A stretch of 64,000 nt of DNA from Hsuehochloa calcarea (taxonomy: Eukaryota > Streptophyta > Magnoliopsida > Poales > Poaceae), in assembly GCA_036346395.1 (NCBI GenBank), contig CM070602.1:19043098-19107097 (forward strand). The letters run 5' to 3'. This document shows positions 48,109-58,086 of the stretch, in pieces (position 1 is the stretch's first letter; the number at the start of each line of letters is the position of its first letter). Position numbers and translations under genes: made by a program. A model generated the notes under the pieces. The model ran no database searches and was not told the origin of the DNA. It saw only the letters and a program-made list of their open reading frames with translations.

Positions 48109-49239
48109 AAAAGTTGCCCGTAAGGTAATCATAATTTTTTCCCTATTAGATTAGTTGTTTTCCATCGTCCTAAATCTCCAGAAAATTGCCCAACAAAATT
48201 TTTTTTCGTCGTGTTCTTCCGCTGTCCCATCACCCATTGTGCCTTTGTAATTTTCATTCTTTGTTTCGCGTTGTTGAATTAGTAGCCTTTATCTAAGTCG
48301 TGTTGCTGGTTTAGAGTCGTGTTTTTGGTCGCTAGTCAACACCGTCGCCCGCCGTGCCACCATCCATCCTGGCCGCGCCACCACCCCCTTTCGACCACCT
48401 CCTCGCGTTCGACCACCTAGTCGGACTCGACCACCTACTTGAACTCGACCACCTACTCGGGTTCGACCATCTACTCGTTTCTGCCCCGACCACCCTATTT
48501 GTTTCTTGTTGATCTCGGACACCCCATGCACTCATCATATCGTGCCTGCCACACAAAGTCCGAGAAGAATTTCCATAGCCGAACAGAGCTAGCCAAAGTT
48601 CGAGAGAGAGAGAGAGTATCTTTTAATTACCTGTATGCCCCTGCCTTCTACAAAATTTTGTGACCCATATATAGCCATAGACCCAGAAAAGGGTTTTTGA
48701 AGAGTTTTGAGTCAATGTCACATTCGCAAAAAAAAGGAACCTTAGGTTGGGTTTCGGCAGAAAAAAAAGGAGAGGAGAGAAGAAGAAGAAGCAAATCGAC
48801 CACCCCTAGTGAAGAAGAATCAAATTGACTACCCCCAGTTGGTCTACAACCACTCCTAGCCTTGCATCCTTTGTATCTAGTCCTTGTCATCGATCAGTGT
48901 TGTGCTAGGGCTAGGGACACTTTTTAGACCAGCAACCGTAACAGGTACTTTGGACCCTTATTCAACTTTGCTAATCAGGTTGCGGTTTTTGCTAATCCTT
49001 GCTACATATTGTGCCTTCCGAGCTCCACCTACTCTTGATCAGAACAGGTCCCCTCTTGCAATCATACCCACTCTTGACACGGTATCACAAACCAGCCACC
49101 GGTCGTACCACCTGCTGCGTTGGTAAGAACACTTGTAAGAGAGTGCGGTAAGACGCTTGAGAGTGTGTGTTTCCACCTTCCATCACCTAGTAGTTGATAG
49201 GGATAATACCTTTATGTTTTCTTTTGTTTTCTGCTAACC
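48109..49239 (+). other. B2 leader
   Basis: Non-coding, 1.1 kb. It has (GA)n near 48603-48616 and a purine-rich stretch (about 48728-48800), as in B1 and B3 leaders. GGTTCGACCA-type phrases recur at 48395-48490. Confidence 0.65.
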
Positions 49240-51624
49240 ATGGCAGGTGAGACGTCTGATGAAAAAGTGTGTATTGTAAAGGGAGAGCTCATGACGCTCT
49301 TGGATGAACAACGCACTACCATTCATGAGGACATCGACAGGAAGCTTCAAGCTACCACGATTACATTGCAGCGCTCAATCAACGATAATATTGCAACGCT
49401 CACTACACGCCTTGAAAGAATGGTGAACCGGCCACCAAACATTGGACGTGAGTATGATCACGATGCAACCCAAGATGTTGAGGAGGGAGATGATAATGAG
49501 AGGAGAAACCGTGATAATGGTGTTGTGTTTGCTGATCAAGATGCACGTCAACGACACCGCCTACATCACAACCGTCATGGTATGGGAGGTAATAATTTTT
49601 AGCACCACAATGCTCGTGCTAATGATGACCAATTTGCTAAAGTTAAATTTACCATACCATCTTTTGTGGGTGTTTATGATGATGAAATTTATCTAGATGG
49701 GGAGATAACAGTTGAACAAAAATTTAATGCACAGCTAGTTCCTGAAGCGCATAGAGTCAGACAAGCTACTAGTGAGTTTAATGATTTTGCTATCATTTGG
49801 TGGAATCAAGTGGTTAATTCTGGCTTAACACCTGATACATGGGATAGATTGAAGGTAGCTATGCGTGCTAGATTTGTTCCTCCTGCTTATAAACGTGATA
49901 TGCGTAAGAAATTACAGCGCTTAGACCAAGGTAATAACTCTGTCGATGAATATTATCAAGAACTACAAATAGGCATGCTGCGTTGTAATGTTGTTGAGGA
50001 TGAGGAGGATAAGATGGCTCATTTTTATGGCGGTTTAAGGCGTGAGATTCAGGACATAGTTGATTACAATGACTATAATAATATTAATAGGTTGTTCTAG
50101 CTTGCTTGTTTGGCAGAAAAAGAATTACAGGGTAGACAACAAATGACTAGGTGCAACTTTGGCAGTACGTCTACATCGAGATCAACGCCGGAACAAGCCA
50201 AGACAGTCCCACCTCATGCTTTTCGGTCTGCTGCCCCCTCTGTGAATAGGGCGCGTTCAGCAGCACCATCTCCACCGTCGCGCGCACCCGAGACGAGCAA
50301 ATCTACTAGTATGCAGGCACCAGCGCAGAGCTCTTTATCAGTTACTTCCACAGGTCGTACAACAGGAATTGTGTGCCACCGTTGTAAAGGAATGGACCAC
50401 TTCATGAAAGATTTCCCAAGTCAACGAGCGTATATTGCGACAGAAGACGGTGGTTACGTAAGTGCTAGTGATATTGAGGATGAATACGTTCTTGCAGCTA
50501 ACCTTGCAGGTAATGATGATGAACGTGAGGCATATAGCGATAGTGAGAAAATTTTAGGTGCTGCTGCTACGGAGAATTATAGAACTATAATTGTGCAGCG
50601 AGTATTGAGCACTCAAAGAGATCTAGAGAACCATGCTGAAGAGGAGAATGGGCTGATTGAACCACCAACTCCATTGGTTGAGAAGGAAGATGAGGAGATG
50701 GATGCACCTAATTCATCTGAGGAGAGCCAAAAATGTAAAGATCATGATGCTATCATCACTCAAGGTGAGTATGCTTGTAAAGAACTACAATTGTCCACTT
50801 TTCATGCTATTTTAGAGCAAAAATTAGTGGAAAATAATTCTGATATGCACGTGCTTCACGAAGAGAATTCAGACTGCATTGATTTTAGTGCACCATATGA
50901 TAGACTTGTTGATTTACCTGTTGACTTGAGTACACCATGTGATAACATAATTAAATTGCCTGCTGTTTTGAGTGATTCATATGATGAGTCAATCACATAT
51001 AATGATCATGTGGAATTGGTTAGACATAAAGAAGTTTTGACTAGAATTTCTCCTACTGATTCTTTATGTTACATTATGTTGAAGCCACCGATGAAATTGT
51101 CACATGCTATGGAGAAAGTTTCTGAAATCGCATGTTTGAAATCCTTGTCTAGTGCGTACAACCCTAGATATAAGTTTAATTTGATTGTACATTATGGTGT
51201 AGACAATCAATTTCATGTGTATCGAATATGCATAACTTGTGATCACATAGATGAATTGAAGCTTACTATTTTGAACAACAATTCTTGTGAACCGAATCTT
51301 GTTCATTATGAGAAGAAAATAGACTTAAGTGATCATCCAATGCCTATGTGTTCATCTCTTATTGTATCATCTAGTATTGGCAATCTGCATAATAATGTTG
51401 AAGAATGGAAGAACTTTTAAATCTTTTCACCCTTGCTAGATGAATTTGCTAACGCTCAATTGAAATATGATTATATGGATGAACTTTGTTTGATTCCAAA
51501 GGTTGTAGATTTGCTCCTATGTGCTAGCATGAAAAATTTACAACTTCAGGGATTTGAATTGTATAAATGCTTCCCTTATAATTGCAAAACTAGTTGCAAT
51601 AATTGTATAAATGATACCAACTGA
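49240..51624 (+). pseudogene. B2 gag fused to a long unrecognised extension, three nonsense codons
   Basis: One frame of 795 codons, interrupted only by TAG 49600-49602, TAG 50098-50100 and TAA 51418-51420. At the first two, B1 has Gln, so both are CAG to TAG. Domains: coiled-coil-like start; Retrotrans_gag core around WWNQVVNSGLTPDTWDRL and VDEYYQELQIGM; zinc knuckle CHRCKGMDHFMKDFP, in which the last Cys is Phe. It matches B1 up to QRVLS (about 50600), then diverges: B1 enters protease, while B2 continues as an acidic region and a Cys-containing C-terminal half I do not recognise. The frame ends with TGA formed by the first bases of the inverted LTR. Confidence 0.8.
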
Positions 51625-52525
51625 TGTGACGGTGGCCCGATCTTCCGAAAGGTACTGATAAATCGATTGTGGAGAACTCGACGTTGATGATCCGAAGGCT
51701 CCGACCAAAACAAATCAAACCCCTCTCAATCACTACACCACTGCTCCGATGGTAATCAACCGTGCCGAACGCGGTTGACCTCGCCAAGAAGGCTATCTCC
51801 TGCATACAAATCGAGAACACAAGCAAGAAGGTAGAAGATGCAATCTGATATTGTATTACGAATATAGATGAAGCTCACAATGTGGAGTTCCTCAACCGAA
51901 CGTGCGGCGAGACTGCTAAGCAGAATAATCTCAAAGAAAACCCACCCTAAACTATGACGGCTACTATATATATATATAGGGGGACGTGAGGAGGTCGACC
52001 TAGGGTTGTGCGGCCGTGGAAAGAGGCGCACACAACCTGGACTTCGACCTCGACACGTTTACAAGGCCCTATTAGGCCTAAAACGGTGATGCAGCACCTT
52101 ATTCACTATTTATGTCACATATCTATGTTGAAGACCTGGTCGTAGGACTGGTCCTGGGGTGGTCTTGAGGAGTCCATGCTATCTCTGGTCATAGATTGTG
52201 TTCAACCAGTACTGTGCTCGCTTCTCTGGTCGTGGATTCCTCCCAATGAGTCCTGGCTCACCAAGTACTGGTGAAACTGGTCGTATGACTTCTTGAAGTG
52301 GTCGTAGACCCTGCGGAACTAGTTGTATACCTTGAACTGGTCGTAGTCCTAGATTCCTAAGTACAAGTAAATCATCTCCATAAGGCAGCATCATAGAGTT
52401 CTCAAATAATATACGCAGCCCTCGAAACGAATTTACATGATAAATAAGTTGACACGTACGAGCTCTTGTAATTGGAATAGCAATCATAGCAAATGTGGTT
52501 ATCCATAGGGGTCATGCCCTCATCA
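51622..52525 (-). repeat. B2 right LTR, inverted
   Basis: It is the reverse complement of 47174-48094. On its inner side it is preceded by TGATACCAAC (51612-51621), the reverse complement of GTTGGTATCA, that is the two LTR-adjacent bases plus eight bases of a Met primer site. The primer match stops there. Confidence 0.9.
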
Positions 52526-52612
52526 ACGCTGACTGCCTTTTTCTTTGGCTATACACCATACTTGCTCTTGCAGAAATGATAGTCTTTCGCCATATGACTG
52601 TTTTTCCCACAC
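52526..52612 (-). pseudogene. D gag zinc-knuckle segment
   Basis: The minus strand reads FVCGKNSHMAKDYHF, a copia CCHC knuckle with the last Cys altered, then a stop (TAG) and a Lys-rich stretch that leads into the protease part beyond B2. It is cut on the right by element C at about 52613. Confidence 0.75.
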
Positions 52613-52733
52613 ACAAAGTGATGAGGCCCTAGGTGCATCTACTACGGTAATCAATATCCCTAAGCTGCAAGTGTGTATTAAGCCTCAAGTTGAGCCTATT
52701 ATGCATCAATGGAGAAAGAAACGGGAACTAGGT
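52613..52733 (+). repeat. C internal-end repeat copy 1
   Basis: About 120 bases, near-identical to 55567-55687. In the second copy it is the end of the coding frame (INIPKLQVCIKPQVEP). It marks DNA that lay upstream of the LTR in a neighbouring unit. Confidence 0.85.
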
Positions 52734-52799
52734 TCGGCAAAGAGCAAGGAGAGAGAGGAAGGCCGACTGGGGAACTTTAGCGGACATGGGAAGACATAA

Positions 52800-53603
52800 G
52801 AACAAAGGGCTTGCATGTTGCAAAGTTTACAAGAGAATTCAGCCAAGAAAAGACAAAATAACCAAATTCAAACTCTATGCCGAAATCAATACATTTTCAG
52901 CCTAAGAATCCAAAATGGGTTTGGATTGGTGCAATTCCAATTCGGATCTTTCTTTAAAACAAATTAATTATAAATTACTTGTAATAGGATAGTTTAATAT
53001 ATTTTTAGTAATTAGAGTAGTTTAAATTTCGAATTAAATGAGTTTGCAATATGATTAATTTTCGGTATTGTTCATTGTACAGCAACCGACTCGGATTACT
53101 GTTCATTGCTACAGTAACCAAGCCGAATTACTGTTCACTACTACAATGCCGAGTCAGTTTACTGTTCATAAGCTATATATATTTAGGGCTAGAGCCCCAT
53201 TGTAAGCAAGTTAGAGTTGAAGAAAATTCAGAAAAGTCACATGTTTATGTGGCGCAAAATGAATACATACGTTTCGAAAATTCCAATCTAGGGTTTTGTG
53301 ATTGCGTGAATATTGGAGGGAGGTTGTTCTTCCAAGATCCGTGATTCCTTGTGGATCATCTCACCAATTAGTAGCATCCTCAATTGCTTACGGTTTGGTG
53401 TTGTTCTTCCGGTTTGATTTTGTTTCTCTCTTCGGATTGATTCAACATCAACCAAGTATTACTTGCTTTGAAGATACACTTGTTCTTCCATTTTGCCTAA
53501 TCAAGAAAGAGGAAAGCGGAAGTTTTGCTTCACTCAGAATTGAAATACAAGTACCGTGAAAGATTAGGCCACATTACGCATCAACACACGTTGATCCATA
53601 TCA
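52800..53603 (+). repeat. C LTR (start uncertain)
   Basis: The end is fixed at 53603 by the primer site. The start is not clear and may be one of the TG pairs near 52810-52820. It has a strong TATA box and transcribed-leader-like sequence. Short ACTGTTCATTG-type phrases recur at 53066-53170. Confidence 0.6.
53173..53184 (+). promoter_or_regulatory. Probable TATA box of element C LTR
   Basis: CTATATATATTT, with GAGCCCCATTGTAAGCAAG about 20-35 bases downstream, where transcription would start. Confidence 0.6.
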
Positions 53604-53606
53604 TCT

Positions 53607-53618
53607 TGGTATCAGAGC
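53607..53618 (+). other. C primer-binding site (initiator Met tRNA)
   Basis: TGGTATCAGAGC, three bases after the LTR end. Confidence 0.92.
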
Positions 53619-53674
53619 GTGGTTGATCACGGTACGTGGAATTTTTTTTTCTTGGTACTTTGAGGTTGATCATC

Positions 53675-55675
53675 ATGTCAAGAACTAACCATCATGGTTC
53701 TAATGGTGGATTGGACGAGGAGCCTTTGTACAGTGATACACTATTACCGGACGTACGTGCTCAATTTGATGCTACTACTGGCTATTTTCTTCGTCGCGAG
53801 AAGGTGTTACGCCATCAACTTGAAGCTCAAATCCAAGGGGTACAAGATACATTGAACGATCGTCTCAATGCGAATGAACAACGTATGATGGAAGGTTTCG
53901 ACAACCTGAACCTTGCTATCCGTCGCCTGGAGGAGAGGCTACCACCACCACAAGGAGCTAATGTACCAGTGCTACCCCAACCACAACATGAACGTGCACA
54001 ACGTGTTGTACGCCAGGCCAGAGATGACTTCTATGCTGCTGATTCGGAGGAGGCCGTTTTCGATGATCGTGGAAGACAAGAACTACATCCACGATGTGAG
54101 TACTTTGATCATCGAGGTGCTGGACATGGTGGACGTCATAATGGAGGTGATGAACGTGAAGATGATGGTGTCGGGAGAAACAGAATCACCATACCGGAGT
54201 TCAAGGGCAGATCTGATCCGGAGGCTTATTTGGAGTGGGAGATACGTGTCAATCAAATTTTTGACAACCACCACTACTCTGAAGAGAATAAGGTTCATGT
54301 TGCCTCGATTGAGTTCACCGAATATGCTATTATTTGGTGGGATCAATTGAATTGTACAGGGGAATGTCCTACAACTTGGGAAGTAATGAGACAAGCTATG
54401 CGGGAACTATTCGTGCCGGCATACTATACAAGGACACTGCATACAAAGCTACGACGACTTACTCAGGGTGCTAAGACGGTGAGCGAGTACTATCAAGAGA
54501 TGCAAGTGCTCATGATCCGTACAAGTGTGCGTGAGTCGGCGGAAGCGACCATGACACGTTTCTTCGAGGGGTTGAATGAAGATGTGCGGAACCGTGTTGA
54601 TTTAATGCAATACAACACTGTGCAAGAATTACTTCATCAAGCGGAGAGTGCTGAACAATGGGTGAAGGACAGTCAAGCAAGGGGTGGTCGAACCACTCAT
54701 AGCACTTGGAGGCGTGCAACTTTGCATGACGGAGATGCGGGATCAACTCCTAAACCAGTTGCATCCACTATACCGGTTCGGAGTACATTCAAGGATGCTT
54801 CGAAGCCTCTGAGTGTTGCAGGCAAAAAAGCCTCACATGCTGATTCTAGTGCATTCTCTATGGCTAGAACTAGCAACATTGAATGCTTTAAATGCAAGGG
54901 CTGAGGTCATATGAAAAAGGATTGTCCAAACATGAAGATGGTGTTGCTTACACATGATGGCTATGCAACGGAGAGCGACAACGATGAATCTGAGAAGCTA
55001 GAGCCAATCATTTGTTATCCAAAACAAGGTATTAGCTTGATGGCTCAAACGGTACAGCATGATAATAGCGTTATTGTGCGAAAGGGACAGCGACATCATA
55101 TCTTTCAAACCGATTGTAAGATCAAAGAGAAGGTATGTAAGCTGATTATTGATAACGGGAGTTCAAGCAACATGATTGGTAAGGATGTGGTGGAATCACT
55201 CTCATTGTCCACATGGAGGCATCCTAAACCATATTACATCCAATGGCTCAACAACGTTGGCAAAATCAAGGTCACACACAAGGTGAGAGTGCCATTCAGC
55301 ATTGATGGCTATGTCGATAAGGTGGAGTGTGATGTGGTACCTATGCATGCTGGTCATATTCTATTGGGACGTACATGGCAATTTGATCTGAATGCTACAC
55401 ATCAAGGACGGTCCAACTGATATACTTTCATGCACAAGGAAGAATTCCATGCTTTGCTGTCAAAGACTGATGAAGAAATCAAGAGTGATTTGGTTGTAGT
55501 TTGCAAGAAGAAGGCCGTAAAGATTACACTAAAACCGAGGACGGTTTTGCTTCAAGAAGGGGAGAATGATGAGGCCCTAGGTACATCTACTACGGCAATC
55601 AATATCCCTAAGCTGCAAGTGTGTATTAAGCCTCAAGTTGAGCCTATTATGCATCAATGGAGAATGAAAAAGAAC
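53675..55675 (+). pseudogene. C gag and protease in one frame, two CGA-to-TGA stops
   Basis: I start at ATG 53675 (SRTNHHGSNGG) rather than the upstream ATG 53636, because it follows the leader and gives a Gag-like start. The Retrotrans_gag core is clear: YAIIWWDQLNCTGECPTTW, AYYTRTLHTKLRRLTQG, SEYYQEMQVLM, FFEGLNEDVRNRV. The zinc knuckle is CFKCKG, stop, GHMKKDCPN; the stop (54902-54904) sits where Arg would fit. Protease: LIIDNGSSSNMIG active site and ILLGRTWQFD. A second stop (55418-55420) also fits Arg. Both are TGA consistent with CGA. The frame is otherwise open and no polymerase follows. Confidence 0.83.
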
Positions 55676-56345
55676 AAGGTAGATGCAATGAATTGTATTG
55701 CGGATATGATGAAGTTTACAAGTGGGGTTCCTCAAACCGATAATCGGCGAAGCGCAATTGGCGAGAATAATCTAAGAAAACCCACCTAAACTATGACTCG
55801 TATATATATAGGGAAGCGTGAGGAGGTCGACCTAGGGTTGTGCGGCCGTGGGATGAAGCGCATACAACTCCGACTCCGACCGCAACGTTTACAAAGTCTT
55901 ATTAGTTTCCAAACGGTGACGTGAAGACCTTGTGTTGCGTATTTCGTGAAGATATGGTCGTAGGACCGGTCCTAGGGTGGTCTTGAGGAGTCTATGCTAT
56001 CTTTGGTCGTAGATTGTGTCCAACGAGTACTATGCTCGCTTCCGTCGTGATGGGTGCTCCAATCGAATCAACTAGTCGTAGGTCTTCTTGTAGTGGTCGT
56101 AGACCTTCTTGAGCTGATGTCGTGGACCTTCTTGAATTGGTCGTAATCCTAGATTCACGAGTACAAGTAAATCATCTCTATTAGGCGGCATCATAGAGTT
56201 CTCAAATAATACACTGACCTAGAAGCGACTTTACCGATCGATTAAGTGACGTGTTCTAGCTCTTGTCATAGGGCCGTGTAGTTCAAAGACCTAGATCTGG
56301 AGGGTCTTGTGTAGTCGTGTATCAGAAGGAGGGATGTCCTCATCA
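55672..56345 (-). repeat. B3 3' LTR, partial
   Basis: It matches the B1 LTR from about 32070 to 32706. On the minus strand it starts TGATGAGGACATCCC after a purine tract (AAGAGGGGGAG, about 56349-56359). Confidence 0.85.
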
Positions 56346-56359
56346 TACTCCCCCTCTTG

Positions 56360-57280
56360 AATTGGAGTCGCCCTCGACTCAAGCTCATCTTCCTCTCCCA
56401 CGTGATGGTTTCAAACGGAAATGTTAAATGTGGGGCTAACCCCAAAATCAGCGTGTAATTCTAATTGATATGCATTATCATTTATCTTCTTAATTATCTT
56501 AAACGGTCCTTGACTCTAGGCATCAACTTTGATTTTCTTAATTCAAAACCTATCCTTTCTCAAATGAACCCAAACTAAATCACACGGTTCAAATTTGACA
56601 ACTTTCCTACCTTTACTTCGGCAGAACCTTATACCTTTCGGTCATATGCTCTATATTCTTTTTAGTGGTTTCATGCAACTTGAAAATAAATCGCAAGACG
56701 CTTCTTAGCATCTAGATTAATTTTTTGAGAGGTCGGTAAAGGTAGTAAATCAATAGGTGCACGAGGTTAAAACCATACACTACCCGAAATGGACTTACCT
56801 TAGTGGTGGAGTGTCTTGACCTATTGTAAGCAAACTCAATATACGGTAAACACTCTTCCCACATCTTCAAGTTCTTTAAAACAGACCGCAACATGGTGGA
56901 TAACGCGGCGGTTGACAACCTCCGCTTGTCCATCCGTTTAGGGATGGCATGTAATGAATGTAGCTGCTTTGTCCCCAATTTATTCCAAAGTGATCTCCAA
57001 AAGTGGCTCAAAAACTTCGCATCACGATCCGAGATAATAGTATTGGGCACTCCATATGGCGAATGATTTCCTGAAAACAAATCAGCTATGTTTGTAGCAT
57101 CATCGCTTTTGTGACAAGATATAAAATGTGCCATTTTAGAAAATCGATCCACTACTACAAATATATTGTCTCTCCCTCTTTGTCCTAGGCAATCCTAAAA
57201 CAAAATCCATAGAAATATTTTCCTAAGGGGCTAGGAATAGGAAGAGGCATATAAAGTCCATGTGGAAGGAGACTAGAACG
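56360..57280 (-). pseudogene. B3 integrase core end and Pol C-terminus
   Basis: Minus-strand frame 56712-57152 holds DRFSKMAHFISCHKSDDATN, VPNTIISDRDAKFLSHFW (second catalytic Asp) and MWEECLPYIEFAYNRS; a frame disruption falls in the region where the catalytic Glu motif would be (HAIPKRMDKRR). Further left, 56400-56700 reads like the integrase C-terminal domain (a GPFKIIKKINDNAY phrase and PTFNI end) with frame changes. Upstream it is joined to leader sequence at about 57280. Confidence 0.8.
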
Positions 57281-57845
57281 ATCACGGCGGAGGCGAATCG
57301 AGGATCCAACTGAGGGTCGAAAGTATGGAGCTCTTGACGAGCAATGTTTAGTAGCAAGGAATAGCAATAATGAAATCGAGTAGCAAAGCCGAACCAAAGC
57401 CCACAATGATAAATCACGCTTCTTTGGTCTAAAAGTGCCCCTAGCCCTAACACACTTGATCAAACAAGGACTCGATACAAAGGAGTCCAAAGGATGCAAT
57501 GAATGGGCTGGTCGTAGACCAACTAGGGTGGTCGAATTGCTTCTTCTTCTTTTCCTTTGCACTTTTTTGCTTCTTTTCTTTTCTTTTGTACTTTTTGCTT
57601 CTTTTCTTTTCTTTCTTTTCTTTTGCTCTTTTGCTTCCTCTCTCTTTTTTTTTTGCAAACGTGACCCAAGCCCAAAATTCTTCCATTACCTTTTCGGATC
57701 CGATGAGGTGATTGGGTCACAAACTTTTCCGGAGGCGGGGTAAATAGGTAACTAAAAGATACTCTCTCTCTCTCGAACCACCGAATCCGACCCCGAGTCG
57801 ATGGTAGAATGGGTGTTGCTCGAAGAGGTGGTCGGATCGACTTGA
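57281..57845 (-). other. B3 leader fragment
   Basis: This is the counterpart of the B1 leader (30787-31480): same GCAATGTTTAGTAGCAAGGA phrase (57341-57360), pyrimidine-rich tract on the plus strand (57540-57655) and (TC)n (57763-57775). Frames of 100-150 codons here are low-complexity Lys/Glu or Phe/Leu runs from the tract and are not genes. Confidence 0.75.
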
Positions 57846-58049
57846 AGTCCATGTACAATCGGCTCATAGAGCGACTGTTGTTATCTGTGTCGAACTTCAT
57901 GGTCTGTTCAATCGTAAATGGATACTGTGGTCAGATCACCCACCACAGCCCCAAAGACATGAGCCAAAACTTCACCCTTGTCTGCCATCTACGAAAGTTC
58001 GGACCAGAAAACCTCTCAAGTTTCATAGCATCAGAAGCACCTGCCATTG
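57846..58049 (-). pseudogene. D gag N-terminus
   Basis: ATG at 58049 (minus) starts MAGASDAMKLERFSGPNF, then WQTRVKFWLMSLGLWWVI, typical of copia Gag (DUF4219/UBN2 type). A stop follows Ile, then similarity continues to about MDFK, where B3 begins. The missing middle of gag lies between here and 52612. Confidence 0.8.
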
Positions 58050-58086
58050 CTGAATCATAAAAATGTCCACAATAAGTTTTCTGGAT

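Larger units (their letters stand above)
47174..52525 (+). mobile_element. B2: gag-only element with INVERTED LTRs, inserted in D
   Basis: Left LTR 47174-48094 is in plus orientation, followed by primer site, leader and a gag-containing frame (49240-51624). The right LTR (51622-52525) is the reverse complement of the left. The outer ends are both U3 ends (TGATGAGG outward). The flanks are ACGTT (47169-47173) and ACGCT (52526-52530), a 5 bp duplication with one mismatch. Removing the unit and one flank copy puts the D gag-to-protease frame back in register, so it entered as one piece. No pol is present. Confidence 0.85.
52613..55671 (+). mobile_element. C: plus-strand gag/protease-only LTR element, tandem remnant
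   Basis: 52613-52733 repeats the internal end of the element (also 55567-55687). It is followed by about 70 bases, an LTR ending at 53603, a Met primer site, and a coding region 53675 onward that stops at the repeated segment near 55671, where B3 begins. So the order is internal end, LTR, internal region: one junction of a tandem array or a shared LTR. No reverse transcriptase is present in this copy. Both outer ends are broken and no target duplication is visible. Confidence 0.75.
55672..57845 (-). mobile_element. B3: minus-strand B-family element, internally deleted
   Basis: From right to left: leader (57281-57845), then directly the integrase second half and Pol C-terminus (56400-57280), purine tract, and 3' LTR (55672-56345, its far end cut by C). 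Gag, protease, polymerase, RNase H and the integrase zinc domain are gone. The 5' LTR is missing at the D junction. It is a dead fragment. Confidence 0.83.

Noticed and set aside
51622..52525. Inverted LTR as an independent minus-strand insertion
   Set aside because: No separate target duplication at its inner edge; the only flanking duplication is shared with the left LTR, and the host frame resumes just outside. Kept as an alternative in the finding's refutation test.
57447..57900. Lys/Glu-rich frames of 79-157 codons as coiled-coil proteins
   Set aside because: They are translations of the purine-rich leader tract of B3; the same tract in B1 and B2 gives unrelated frames.
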